DNA from: an uncultured Rhizobiaceae group bacterium
GTDB taxonomy: Bacteria; Pseudomonadota; Alphaproteobacteria; Rhizobiales; Rhizobiaceae
DNA: 64,000 nt
Direction: 5' to 3'
Assembly (NCBI GenBank): GCA_937930635.1
Contig: CALHCF010000006.1
Span: 118,208 to 182,207 of the forward strand
Made by a program: the position numbers and the translations under genes. Of the stretch, positions 9,087 through 17,823 are shown piece after piece (positions within the stretch are counted from its first letter, which is position 1; each line of letters starts with the position of its first letter). Below the pieces are notes generated by a model, which was not told the DNA's origin, did not search any database, and saw only the letters and a list, made by a program, of their open reading frames with translations.

Positions 9087-9962
9087 ATGGCTGGCGTTTC
9101 CTTCGACAATATGGATGGCGATATCTGGTACAACGGCGAGTTTGTCGCCTGGGCGGATGCCAACGTCCACGTGTTAACCCATGGACTGCACTATGCAAGC
9201 TCGGTGTTTGAAGGTGAACGCGCGTATGGCGGCCAGATTTTTGAACTGACCAAACATACCGAGCGCCTTCACAAATCAGCCGAATATCTGGGGTTCGAGA
9301 TTCCCTACACAGTAGAGGAAATTGATCAGGCATGCCGGGACACGCTGGAGAGACAGGGGCTGTCCAATGCCTATATTCGGCCGGTCGCATGGCGCGGAAG
9401 CGAGATGATGGGCGTTTCAGCCCAGAAAAACCGCATCAATGTTGCCATCGCCGTTTGGGACTGGCCTTCCTATTTCGACCCGGAAGAAAAAATGAAGGGC
9501 ATACGCCTCGACATTGCCGAGTGGAAACGCCCCGATCCCGCGACAATTCCGTGCAAATCAAAGGCCGCTGGTCTCTATATGATCTGTACGCTGTCCAAAC
9601 ATGCCGCAGAAGCAAAAGGATATGCTGATGCGTTGATGTTCGACTACCGCGGTCAGGTAGCCGAAGCGACTGGCGCGAATGTGTTTTTCACCAAGGATGG
9701 TGTTATTCACACGCCAACACCGGATTGTTTTCTGGATGGCATCACCCGACAGACCGTTATCAATCTTGCAAAACAACGCCAGCTGGAAGTGGTCGAACGG
9801 GCAATCATGCCTGATGAAATGGCGACATTCGAGGAATGCTTCATCACCGGTTCTGCCGCGGAAGTGACACCTGTTTCGGAGATCGGCCCCTACAATTTCG
9901 TTCCCGGCTCAATCAGCCAAGCCATGATTGAAGACTACGAAAAGGCCGTCACCCCCGGCTGA
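9087..9962 (+). CDS. ilvE: Branched-chain amino-acid aminotransferase
   Basis: 291-aa fold-type IV PLP enzyme that interconverts Leu, Ile and Val with their 2-oxo acids, the last step of branched-chain synthesis. The start MDGDIWYNGEFVAWADANVHVLTHGLHY, the YIRPVAWRG strand, the PLP lysine in PCKSKAAGLYM, and the signature region EATGANVFF...LDGITRQTVI are all present. It is divergent from the MarR-type gene, an arrangement common in Rhizobiales. Length is normal for the short bacterial IlvE form. Confidence 0.93.
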   Translation: MAGVSFDNMDGDIWYNGEFVAWADANVHVLTHGLHYASSVFEGERAYGGQIFELTKHTERLHKSAEYLGFEIPYTVEEIDQACRDTLERQGLSNAYIRPVAWRGSEMMGVSAQKNRINVAIAVWDWPSYFDPEEKMKGIRLDIAEWKRPDPATIPCKSKAAGLYMICTLSKHAAEAKGYADALMFDYRGQVAEATGANVFFTKDGVIHTPTPDCFLDGITRQTVINLAKQRQLEVVERAIMPDEMATFEECFITGSAAEVTPVSEIGPYNFVPGSISQAMIEDYEKAVTPG

Positions 9963-10005
9963 TATACCCCGTTTTTGACCTCAAAGATCGGTTTTACCCG
10001 CACTT

Positions 10006-10026
10006 TTATGGTTAACCATAAGTTAC
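10006..10026. promoter_or_regulatory. 16-bp palindrome overlapping a CtrA-like site
   Basis: TTATGGTTAACCATAA at 10006-10021 is a perfect palindrome. Its right half, TTAACCATAAGTTAC (10012-10026), fits TTAA-N7-TTAA except for the final base; TTAACCAT is a common alphaproteobacterial CtrA half-site. A GACTC (GANTC, CcrM-type) site lies about 40 bases on, in the same leader of the Gly/Ala-rich protein gene. Cell-cycle control is an inference. Confidence 0.4.
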
Positions 10027-10143
10027 GAAATATCCCAAAATGTGGGAATTTCGATCACGAGGATTTGACTCGTTACGTTAGGTGAGGGTTAATCGGGTGG
10101 AAATTCGTGCGGTGCGGATTTGTTGTCTATAGGGAGATACTTC

Positions 10144-10452
10144 ATGGAAGCTCTACTACCACTTATCATTCAAGCTGTTGCCGGTGCAGCCGGAGGCGGT
10201 GCCATTGCATCCGTTGTCAAATCGGTAGGGATGGGCGGCATTGGTAATCTCATTGCCGGTGCCATCGGTGGCGTTGGCGGTGGTCAGATCCTTGGCCTGC
10301 TGGGTGGTGCCGGTGCAGGCGCTGTTGCCGGCGATGCAGCCGGAGGCGGCATGCTGGGCAGCCTCATCGGTTCTGCCGTTGGCGGAGGCGCCGGAGGTGC
10401 GGTTCTGACAGGAATTGCAGGTACAATCATGAACGCGATGAAACAGTCCTGA
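10144..10452 (+). CDS. Gly/Ala-rich small hydrophobic protein
   Basis: 102-aa protein dominated by Gly, Ala, Ile and Val, with GxxxG-type glycine-zipper runs (IGNLIAGAIGGVGGGQILGLLGG) throughout. I choose ATG 10144, preceded by AGGGAGA, over the TTG 24 bases upstream. The even hydrophobicity suggests a membrane-inserted or oligomerising protein. I do not know an experimentally characterised homologue. It stands alone between ilvE and the metallo-hydrolase gene, with its own upstream palindrome and a terminator downstream. Confidence 0.7.
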   Translation: MEALLPLIIQAVAGAAGGGAIASVVKSVGMGGIGNLIAGAIGGVGGGQILGLLGGAGAGAVAGDAAGGGMLGSLIGSAVGGGAGGAVLTGIAGTIMNAMKQS

Positions 10453-10500
10453 TTAGTTAAAGGAACAAGTTTCATCTCATCTTTGATGTGTTATCGAGGA

Positions 10501-10528
10501 AGGGTGGCCTGACAGGGCTGCCCTTTTT
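10501..10528 (+). terminator. Intrinsic terminator after the Gly-rich protein gene
   Basis: AGGGTGGCC / GGGCTGCCCT can pair over about 9 bp with two G-T wobbles around a TGACA loop and runs into TTTTT. It separates the Gly-rich gene from the metallo-hydrolase gene, whose start lies just beyond. Confidence 0.7.
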
Positions 10529-10551
10529 CTTGTTTGGCAGAGGAGAATGCC

Positions 10552-11193
10552 GTGTCTCAACTCAAGCTCGCCATTGTGCCTGTGACAGCCTTTGAACAAA
10601 ACTGCACTCTGATGTGGGACGAGAGTTCCGGCAATGGTGTGGTTGTCGATCCAGGCGGTGATGTCGACCGCATTGAAGATGCCATTGCCCAGACCGGCAT
10701 GACCCCAACCGCCATCTGGCTGACACATGGTCATATTGACCATGCTGCGGGAGCGATGGATCTGAAAGACAAGCGCAGCATCGAGATCATAGGATCGCAC
10801 CGCGACGACGAACCATTGCTCCAGGGCCTTGAAAAGCAGGCGCAAATGTTCGGCCTTGGTGAGGGAGCGCGCAACGTGACACCCGATCGCTGGCTCGAAG
10901 AAGGCGATACTTTATCTATTGAAGCCCATGATTTTGAGGTTTTCCATTGCCCCGGCCACGCTCCCGGTCATGTGGTTTTCTACAACCGGGCCATGGGGTT
11001 CGCCCATGTAGGAGATGTCTTGTTTAACGGTTCCATTGGCCGAACCGACCTTCCCGGCGGCGACCATGACACACTGATCAGCTCCATCACGAACAAGCTT
11101 ATGCAATGGCCCGACACTGTGCAGTTCATCTGTGGCCATGGACCGGGCGGAACAATAGGACAGGAACGTGCGTCAAATCCGTTCCTGAAATAA
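10552..11193 (+). CDS. Metallo-beta-lactamase-fold hydrolase (GloB/YcbL-like)
   Basis: 213-aa binuclear-metal hydrolase. THGHIDHAAG is the HxHxDH metal motif; CPGHAPGHVVFY, HVGDVLFNGSIGRTDLPGGD (metal-bridging Asp) and ICGHGPGGTIG supply the remaining His and Asp ligands. This pattern matches the short glyoxalase-II-like YcbL group, which acts on thioesters such as S-D-lactoylglutathione in the cytoplasm. The GTG at 10552 with AGAGGAGA upstream is the likely start. Substrate specificity is not fixed by sequence. Confidence 0.88.
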   Translation: MSQLKLAIVPVTAFEQNCTLMWDESSGNGVVVDPGGDVDRIEDAIAQTGMTPTAIWLTHGHIDHAAGAMDLKDKRSIEIIGSHRDDEPLLQGLEKQAQMFGLGEGARNVTPDRWLEEGDTLSIEAHDFEVFHCPGHAPGHVVFYNRAMGFAHVGDVLFNGSIGRTDLPGGDHDTLISSITNKLMQWPDTVQFICGHGPGGTIGQERASNPFLK

Positions 11194-11220
11194 AAAACCC
11201 GCCTCCAAAACGAGGCGGGT
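11191..11220 (-). terminator. Intrinsic terminator of the TPR-protein gene
   Basis: Perfect 9-bp stem ACCCGCCTC / GAGGCGGGT with a CAAAAC loop. Read on the minus strand it is followed by TTTTTTA, so it ends the convergent TPR-protein transcript. It lies only 27 bases beyond that stop codon. Confidence 0.9.
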
Positions 11221-11247
11221 CACCATTCATGTTCGCCGGGTACGGGT

Positions 11248-11862
11248 CTACTGAACCGCGTATTTGTCAATCTGATCCTTCAGCATGACATATTCGCGGC
11301 AACCGATGCCGCAACGTTTTTCAATTTCAGTAAGCTGTTCCCGCGCTTTGTGGACCTTGCCGAGCATCAGGAAAGCTTCGCCCATATATTCGCGAACCAA
11401 AGTGTAATCCGGATCAGCTTTTAGCGCCGCGCGATAATAGGAAAGCCCTTCTTCGACCCGCCCCAGTTTGCGGGTAGAGTATCCCAGATAGTTCAGAATT
11501 CGTGGGTCATTTTGATTTTCAGCCAGCCTGAGAACGTCAATCGCCTCGTCATAGCGACGATTATAGGCCAGATCGCGCGCCGCCTGATAAATGTTGTCGT
11601 CATCAAGATAGGAATCACGCTGAAACCACCATTTTCTTTTCTTCTTGGCGGCTTTCTTGTCTTTATTCGACTTATCCGCCTTTTTGAGTTTGCTGGTTTC
11701 AACGCATTTCTTGCGTCGGTTGCTCCACACAAACCCCCGCTTGCAGGTTGGCGTAACAACAGAGGAACTGTCCCCTGCGGAATAGGCGGGAACCGTGGTA
11801 AACAAGGCAACACCGAAGGTGGCCACGATACCAAGGCTGGCGGTCTTGATTTTGGCAGACAT
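11248..11862 (-). CDS. Secreted TPR-repeat protein with Cys-pair motif
   Basis: 204-aa protein. ATG 11862 is preceded by AGGAGA and opens a Sec signal peptide (KTASLGIVATFGVALFTTVPAYSA). A short CKRGFVWSNRRKKCVE motif and a strongly basic Lys-rich linker follow, then about three TPR units (ARDLAYNRRYDEAIDVLRLA, ILNYLGYSTRKLGRVEEGLS, YTLVREYMGEAFLMLGKVHK). TPRs mediate protein contacts, so this is probably a periplasmic scaffold. The CxRGFxxxxxxxC element resembles the repeat unit of the secreted protein at 17824-18603. Confidence 0.82.
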   Translation of the reverse strand: MSAKIKTASLGIVATFGVALFTTVPAYSAGDSSSVVTPTCKRGFVWSNRRKKCVETSKLKKADKSNKDKKAAKKKRKWWFQRDSYLDDDNIYQAARDLAYNRRYDEAIDVLRLAENQNDPRILNYLGYSTRKLGRVEEGLSYYRAALKADPDYTLVREYMGEAFLMLGKVHKAREQLTEIEKRCGIGCREYVMLKDQIDKYAVQ

Positions 11863-12075
11863 GGGTCTCTTTCTCCTGATCGAAAACCGGGCAATTTCCA
11901 AACCACTATAGAACGGTTTGATAACAAAACCAGTTACGTCATTTATAGCACTTAGTTTCGGCTCATGAGTGTGAAATGGCACATGTTTGAGACACAACTG
12001 TGTCGCCGCCCTGTCTTGATTGCAAAACACCGATCCAAACATCGCAACATGAGGAACAGACTTGGCGCAGCCGAC

Positions 12076-13998
12076 TTACCAGCCACCCCCTCCCCCACCG
12101 CCGCCGCCACCGCCCGAGGAACCACCCGAAAAACCCGAAGAACTGCTTTTCGGTGCCGGTGTGGCAGCGGTCAATGAGCCTGCAATGCTGGAGCCGATAT
12201 CCGACATGCTGTCGCCAATACTGTCTGCTTCAAAACTTGACCGACCCCTATACCAGCGAGGGCCATAATAGCCGGCGGCAGCTGCACCGCCCGCAGCCAC
12301 GGCTGCCGCCAGCCAGGTCTGAAATGCACTCGACCAGGGCTTTTCAACTCCCAGAGCAACCGCATAAGGCAGCAGTTTTTCATAATGCGCGGGCGACATT
12401 TCCGGTGCCCCTTGCATATTCATCCGGCTTTCCTCGGCAACAGAAAGATAGCGTTTCAGACCGGCAATCTCATCCGAACGCCGCTGTCCCAATGGCGTTG
12501 GGGCACCCATCAGGAAATAAAACAGCACATTGACGATCAAGAGCGTCAATGCGGCACCAATGAACCAGGGCCTTTCAAGAACTTCTGTAAAACTTGAAAG
12601 CAAAGCCGAACCGGCACTGGCAAAAATGAACATCATTACGCCGACACGAAATACCGCACCTATTTTGGATGACATTCCGCCCGACTTCTTGTTGCGCACA
12701 AGAAGAAAAACGGCATGAGCGCCAAAACCACCGAAAAGAACCGCCGGAACCAAGGCATTTGCGGAATCTCCAAGGCCGGTTCCAAACATCAACGCCAGAA
12801 TAATCGCGACAACGGAGATCAAGATACCCGGCAGTAAAAACCACCAGTTGGACCGGTAGAAGACCGAGCGGTGCTCCCCATCCATCGCCTTTGCAAACCC
12901 GTTCACAAGAACCGCAACCTTCTCCTTGTTCGCGATATTGATGGCCACATCACCGTTGTAGAGTTGCAATTTTTGCAGCAACAAACGTTCACCAACCGGC
13001 AGTCCGGCCGGGTCCACTGTCGATGCAATCTGAACCGTCACGGTATCACCGATATTTTCAAGTGTGACAGCTCCCTTGACCGCAAGGTTGAGCAGAGCCG
13101 ACGACATGGCCGTAAATCCCTTGCCTTCCAGCCCCTTGTTATCGATGTAGTTGACCAGTGCCGGTGAAATACCGTCCGGCATATCCCAGCGCGGAACCAC
13201 CACGCCCTTTTCCGGATCACGGCCAACCCTGTTCCACGCAAACAGGTAGTAGAAAAAGGCAAGGACAGCGCCGCCATATAGAGCAATTTCGACGGCAAAA
13301 TCTCCAACGAACCAGAAAATGCGATCGATGGTGGTCGGTTCCAAGACAAACTTCTTATCGAACGAAACGACGACCGTCAGCCCTTCGCGAACGCCAAGCG
13401 GACGGGTCGTCATAAATTTTACGCCATTGCCTGAAGAGATCCGGTCTGACCGCGCATCTTGACGCTGCGATCCCTGGCTTCCTGTATAGTAGGTGTTTTC
13501 GCGCGCGGTCGCGCCATCAGGAAGAATAACTGTCGCGGTGGCCCTGTCGATTGGAAAATCCCAGAAGTTACCGGTCGCGTTCCAGTAAACTTCGGCATGG
13601 TCGTCAAACCGCCGCAACTGACGGTCTGTGCGATAGGTGATCTCATAGGTGTAGACACCCGCTTTGAGAAGAACCTGCGGATCACCAAGATAAATGCGCA
13701 GGGCTCTGGAGGCCGAGTCTATTCGCGTGTTTTCCTGGTTCCCATCGCGCTTTGCCGACAGGAGTTTGAATCCAACCCGGCGTTCACGTCCTGAATCGTC
13801 CTGATAGACCGTTGGGAAATCGCGGTAGATACCACGCCTGATTTTCCGGCGCTCAGAACGAACCCTGATGGTTTCGGTGACGATGAAGGCACCATCGGGC
13901 TGAACCTCAACCCGGCTGTCAAATTGAAGGATACGTTCATCAGCCTGCGCCAGCGTCAGGCTTACCACCACCCAGAAGATTACAAGAAGCAGCCGCAT
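12076..13998 (-). CDS. DUF2207-family membrane protein
   Basis: About 640-aa inner-membrane protein. It has an N-terminal signal/anchor ([17 protein letters not shown]) and a long beta-rich extracytoplasmic domain ([30 protein letters not shown]). TM segments follow near residue 240 and in the 390-500 region, then a cytoplasmic helical domain and a Ser/Gly tail ending in eleven Gly and a Trp. That [10 protein letters not shown]...W ending is characteristic of DUF2207 proteins. It is coupled to lemA, whose stop is about 40 bases upstream. LemA-DUF2207 pairs are widespread; the function is unknown. A GTG nine bases upstream is an alternative start. Confidence 0.87.
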   Translation of the reverse strand: MRLLLVIFWVVVSLTLAQADERILQFDSRVEVQPDGAFIVTETIRVRSERRKIRRGIYRDFPTVYQDDSGRERRVGFKLLSAKRDGNQENTRIDSASRALRIYLGDPQVLLKAGVYTYEITYRTDRQLRRFDDHAEVYWNATGNFWDFPIDRATATVILPDGATARENTYYTGSQGSQRQDARSDRISSGNGVKFMTTRPLGVREGLTVVVSFDKKFVLEPTTIDRIFWFVGDFAVEIALYGGAVLAFFYYLFAWNRVGRDPEKGVVVPRWDMPDGISPALVNYIDNKGLEGKGFTAMSSALLNLAVKGAVTLENIGDTVTVQIASTVDPAGLPVGERLLLQKLQLYNGDVAINIANKEKVAVLVNGFAKAMDGEHRSVFYRSNWWFLLPGILISVVAIILALMFGTGLGDSANALVPAVLFGGFGAHAVFLLVRNKKSGGMSSKIGAVFRVGVMMFIFASAGSALLSSFTEVLERPWFIGAALTLLIVNVLFYFLMGAPTPLGQRRSDEIAGLKRYLSVAEESRMNMQGAPEMSPAHYEKLLPYAVALGVEKPWSSAFQTWLAAAVAAGGAAAAGYYGPRWYRGRSSFEADSIGDSMSDIGSSIAGSLTAATPAPKSSSSGFSGGSSGGGGGGGGGGGW

Positions 13999-14037
13999 CT
14001 CATTCACTCAACCAGCAACCGATGGCGTGGGGAGAAA

Positions 14038-14607
14038 CTAGCCATTGAACGACACTTGCGGATTTTCGCGATCCTGCGGATCCTCAAGCTCAAAGTAAGC
14101 AGCCATCTGAAACCCGAAATTATTGGCTATCAGATTTGATGGAAAACTCTCCACGCGCACATTCAGATCCCGCGCCGAACCATTATAGTAGCGGCGGGAC
14201 ATCTGGATCTCGCCCTCCACGGTCTCCAAAGAACGCTGCAACTCAAGAAAGTTCTCGTTGGCCTTCAGATCCGGATAGGCTTCCGCAACTGCAAAGAGCT
14301 TGCCCAGAGCCTGGCTCAACATTCCCTCGGCAGCAGCACGTCCGGCAACGTCGCCTGATGCAACGCCCTGGGCCTGCGTGCGCATTTGAATAACCTGGGA
14401 AAGTGTTTCTTTCTCGTGAGATGCAAAACCTTTTACGGTTTCAACAAGGTTTGGAATCAGATCAGACCTGCGCTTCAGTTGGACATCAATGCCTGACCAG
14501 GCTTCCTCGGCCATCTGCCGGGCTTTCACCAGACCGTTGTAGATCGAAATACCGTAGAAGGCCAAAATCGCTGCGACGACGAGTATGACTATACTTGTAA
14601 TGGACAT
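14038..14607 (-). CDS. lemA: LemA family protein
   Basis: 189-aa membrane-anchored coiled-coil protein. It begins with one N-terminal TM helix (SIVILVVAAILAFYGISIYN). The LemA hallmark VKARQMAEEAWSGIDVQLKRRSDLIPNLVETVKG follows, then YPDLKANENFLELQRSLE and RRYYNGSARDLNVRVESFPSNLIA. It is first in a two-gene minus-strand operon with the DUF2207 gene. The exact role is unknown; the family is conserved across bacteria and typically paired with a DUF2207 or TPM-domain protein in the membrane. Confidence 0.93.
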   Translation of the reverse strand: MSITSIVILVVAAILAFYGISIYNGLVKARQMAEEAWSGIDVQLKRRSDLIPNLVETVKGFASHEKETLSQVIQMRTQAQGVASGDVAGRAAAEGMLSQALGKLFAVAEAYPDLKANENFLELQRSLETVEGEIQMSRRYYNGSARDLNVRVESFPSNLIANNFGFQMAAYFELEDPQDRENPQVSFNG

Positions 14608-15234
14608 GCGCGAATCCCCTCAAATAGGGGAAGACTAGAGGTTCCGGCCGTGCGTGTCACCGCACAGACAAAAACGGTGCTGTCTCAGTTCGAATTTCCG
14701 GGTCGATGAGAACTGTTAATCAATGCCGTGTCGCGGATTAGATGATGTTGCAACCAGAAGACCGCCAGAGTTTTGCCCGAAGTTGACGTTGATCAAAATT
14801 AGTCAAAGGCAATAATGCGGACGAAGTTACTAGATTTGGGTAGTGCGAGTGCTCCAATTACGACCTTCTTACATTCCGTCTTTGACAGCACCAATCCCGC
14901 CTGGAAGGCAGATCTTTCAATTGGCGTTGTACATTCATCGCTAGAAGGCGCATGGTGGCGTTGTTGTTCGCCCGCCTCCATGCGTTGGCGTATTCTGAAT
15001 GTGGCCTGAGCTCAGCTCTCATGCTGGCACATTGGTTCACGATCAGTTTCCTACAATAGGTTCTACAGGCAAACTTTGCGCGGTGCATTGACCCGGCGTG
15101 ACGAGTTTTTCGAAGGACGGACAGCGGCCTGTTTCTTCATAGACACTATCCTTTGCGTGGTCCTTTAGCAGGCGCCGAGGCAGCGAATTTTCCCGCTTTG
15201 ATGGCAACCGTCATCGCCCAGCCCAGGAGCCCAT
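14608..15234. other. 627-bp intergenic region, no convincing gene
   Basis: Region between divergent lemA and the DUF1611 gene. Short open frames on both strands (60-76 codons) have no ribosome-binding sites or recognisable motifs. The last 15 bases carry AGGAG, the ribosome-binding site for the DUF1611 gene. I see no tRNA, terminator or strong repeat. It could contain degraded coding sequence that I cannot identify. Confidence 0.5.
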
Positions 15235-16434
15235 ATGTCCGTAGTCCCGTTTGACGAACCGGTAAAAGCCGAAAACATCATCCATGTTTCCTTCAAGCCG
15301 GGGGTCGCGAAGCCTGTTATCGATCCGACACCTGCGTTGGATGAAGCAGAAACGGCGACCGCGATTGTCTACTGCGAGGGCAATTTCGGACTAATTGATG
15401 GCAAGACCGCAAACGGGCTGGTGCGGCATTCCCAAAAATACAAAATCTTGGGCGTCATCGACAGCACGCAGGCCGGGCGCGACGCCGGCGAGGTGCTTGA
15501 CGGCGTAGCCAACGACATCCGCATCTTCGGTACACTCAGTGAAGCGTCTCCCAATGCGCTATGTGCACCCGACTATTTCATCTACGGTATGGCGCCAGCG
15601 ACCGGCATGTTGTCACCCGGCGAACGGACGTTGGTTTTCGATGCGTTGGCATTGGGCATGAATGTGGTGAACGGGCTTCACAAATTTCTCAATGACGACC
15701 CCGAATTCGTGGCCGTTGCTGCGGCCCACAATGTCGAGATCATCGATATCAGAAAGCCACGGCCTAAGAACGCCCTGCGGCTGTTCAGTGGCAAAATACA
15801 CGATGTGACCTGTCCGAAAATTGCGGTGCTCGGAACGGATTGTGCCATCGGCAAGCGAACGACCGCCAGTGTTTTGGCCGCGTCCCTCGTTGAAAGGGGC
15901 ATCAAGGCGGTTCTGGTGACGACCGGTCAGACCGGCATGATGCAGGGTTCGCGCCATGGTGTCGCGCTCGATGCCGTGCCGTCGCAATTTTGTTGCGGAG
16001 AACTGGAAGCGACCATAGTAGAGGCCTTTGAGATGGATGATCCCGACATCATCATTGTCGAGGGGCAAGGCGCATTGAGCCATCCCGCCTTCAGCACTTC
16101 ATCCTTCATCCTCAGAGGAAGCGTTCCGGACGGTGTCATCTTGCAGCATGCGCCAAAGCGCGAGCATCGCTGCGACTTCGAGCAAATGAAAATGCCGACG
16201 CCTGAATCAGAGATCCGTCTCATTGAGGCATTTTCGGACACCAAGGTCATCGGCCTGACGATCAATCACGAGAACATGTCCGATATCGAGATCGACACCA
16301 GCATGTTGCAATATAAACAGCAGCTTGGCGTTCCCGTGACCGACGCGCTGGCCCGTCCTGCGGAATTGCTTGTAAATATGGTTCTGCAGGCATTCCCCGA
16401 TCTTGAAGGGAAGCTGACCGTCAGCGCCGAATGA
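15235..16434 (+). CDS. DUF1611 P-loop protein (DgcN-like)
   Basis: 399-aa protein with an N-terminal Rossmann-like half (YKILGVIDSTQAGRDAGEVL) and a C-terminal P-loop NTPase-like half. The signature there is VLGTDCAIGKRTTASVLAASL, residues 198-218, with GTxCxxGKRTT as nucleotide- or CoA-binding loop. DUF1611 proteins include DgcN, reported as a D-glutamate N-acetyltransferase in marine bacteria. The next gene is an ornithine-racemase-like PLP protein overlapping by ATGA, so the pair probably acts together on a D- or L-amino acid. ATG 15235 has AGGAG upstream. The exact substrate is not deducible. Confidence 0.8.
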   Translation: MSVVPFDEPVKAENIIHVSFKPGVAKPVIDPTPALDEAETATAIVYCEGNFGLIDGKTANGLVRHSQKYKILGVIDSTQAGRDAGEVLDGVANDIRIFGTLSEASPNALCAPDYFIYGMAPATGMLSPGERTLVFDALALGMNVVNGLHKFLNDDPEFVAVAAAHNVEIIDIRKPRPKNALRLFSGKIHDVTCPKIAVLGTDCAIGKRTTASVLAASLVERGIKAVLVTTGQTGMMQGSRHGVALDAVPSQFCCGELEATIVEAFEMDDPDIIIVEGQGALSHPAFSTSSFILRGSVPDGVILQHAPKREHRCDFEQMKMPTPESEIRLIEAFSDTKVIGLTINHENMSDIEIDTSMLQYKQQLGVPVTDALARPAELLVNMVLQAFPDLEGKLTVSAE

Positions 16435-17558
16435 GTGCGCCAGGACTGGAAATCGATCTCGACAAAATTGAGCATAATGCATCGGTTTTGGTACGGCGCT
16501 TGAACGTTGGCGGCATTTCCGTAACCGGGGTTACGAAGGCATTCTCCGGTGCGCCACAGATCGCACGCGCCATGCTTCGTGGAGGGGTCACATCGCTCGG
16601 CGACTCCCGCGTCGAAAATATAGAACTTATGCGACAATCAGGCATACGGACACAGATGATGCTCATCCGCTCGCCGATGATGAGCCAGGCCGGCCGTGTG
16701 GTCGCCTCCGCCGATATCAGCCTCAACACGGAAATTGATGTTGTGTCGGCTCTCTCCGTCGAAGCCGTAAAAGCCCGCAAAACCCATGGCGTGTTGCTGA
16801 TGGTCGAGTTGGGCGACCTTCGCGAAGGTATTATGACCGACGATGTCGAAAAAACCGTTCTGGCAGTTCGCCAGTTGCCCAATATCACCTTCATGGGTCT
16901 GGGATCGAACCTCGCCTGTCGCAACGGTGTTTCTCCGGACAATCGCAACATGGCCGAACTGTCGGCATTGGCGAATCGCTTCGCAGCATCCAGCAGTTCG
17001 AATCAGCCTATCATATCGGGCGGGAACTCCAGCAATCTGAATTGGGTATTCAGATGCGGCAGCTTTGGCCGGATCAACAATCTACGGCTTGGCGAAGCGA
17101 TCCTGATGGGAAGAGAAGCGCTAAATCGTAAACCGATCCAGGGTCTTCATACAGATGCAATCAGCCTGATTGCTGAGGTCATCGAAAGCAAGTCCAAACC
17201 CTCCAAACCATGGGGCACGCTTGCACAGTCGGCCTTCGACAACGCCCCGAAGAACGGATCGTATCCGCCCGATCACGGTAATATCAATCAGGCCATCCTT
17301 GCGATCGGCAGACAGGACACTGATCCAGATGGGCTCCTGCCGCCTGTTGGCTTCGACGTACTCGGTGCAAGCAGCGATCATCTGGTGCTGAATGCCGGTC
17401 ATAAACAACTGTCCGTTGGTTCAAATGTGTCATTTCAGCTCAACTACAGCGCGTTTCTGAGGGCTATGACTTCACCCCATGTCGCCAAGACATTTAACGG
17501 AGAGGGCGCAGATGCTCCGGCAAATTGCGAGGTCCGCCCTTTACCCCACGCAGCGTGA
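16431..17558 (+). CDS. PLP-dependent amino-acid racemase (alanine/ornithine racemase fold)
   Basis: 375-aa fold-type III PLP enzyme. Lys36 in GISVTGVTKAFSGAPQIARAML is the predicted Schiff-base lysine; this VTKxFxGxPxIA context resembles ornithine racemases rather than the VVKANAYGHG of alanine racemase. GVLLMVELGDLREGIM and the phosphate-binding segment ISGGNSSNLNWVF are in the expected places along the barrel, and RLGEAILMG follows. The ATG overlaps the DUF1611 stop (ATGA), indicating coupled translation. It probably interconverts L/D forms of a basic or acidic amino acid; substrate unknown. Confidence 0.82.
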   Translation: MSAPGLEIDLDKIEHNASVLVRRLNVGGISVTGVTKAFSGAPQIARAMLRGGVTSLGDSRVENIELMRQSGIRTQMMLIRSPMMSQAGRVVASADISLNTEIDVVSALSVEAVKARKTHGVLLMVELGDLREGIMTDDVEKTVLAVRQLPNITFMGLGSNLACRNGVSPDNRNMAELSALANRFAASSSSNQPIISGGNSSNLNWVFRCGSFGRINNLRLGEAILMGREALNRKPIQGLHTDAISLIAEVIESKSKPSKPWGTLAQSAFDNAPKNGSYPPDHGNINQAILAIGRQDTDPDGLLPPVGFDVLGASSDHLVLNAGHKQLSVGSNVSFQLNYSAFLRAMTSPHVAKTFNGEGADAPANCEVRPLPHAA

Positions 17559-17636
17559 CGATCTCAATGCCATCGTCAATCTTCACCGCCATGGCGCACG
17601 GCACAGTCTCGAAACCCCACCAACGGAAACCCATCG

Positions 17637-17783
17637 ATGATCAGATATGAAAAGAAGCGCGAGCCATCCAAGCCAACAGACGAAAACAGGTTCAACCGCA
17701 TCAAGGAGAAAGCGCTCTCACAAAGGAAGCAAGCGGAAGCTGCATCGCAAGCAAAACGGAAGAAAAATCCAATTGAGCAGTGA
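17637..17783 (+). CDS. Small basic protein (48 aa)
   Basis: 48-codon frame, MIRYEKKREPSKPTDENRFN then a highly charged Lys/Arg/Gln/Ala helix ending PIEQ. The composition suggests a nucleic-acid-associated or ribosome-associated micro-protein rather than a membrane protein. No obvious ribosome-binding site is visible and the family is not recognised. It sits between the racemase gene and the repeat-protein gene, about 40 bases before the latter. Confidence 0.4.
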   Translation: MIRYEKKREPSKPTDENRFNRIKEKALSQRKQAEAASQAKRKKNPIEQ

Positions 17784-17823
17784 GAACCGCTCTGATCGAA
17801 TTATCCTGTGAAAGGGAAACACG

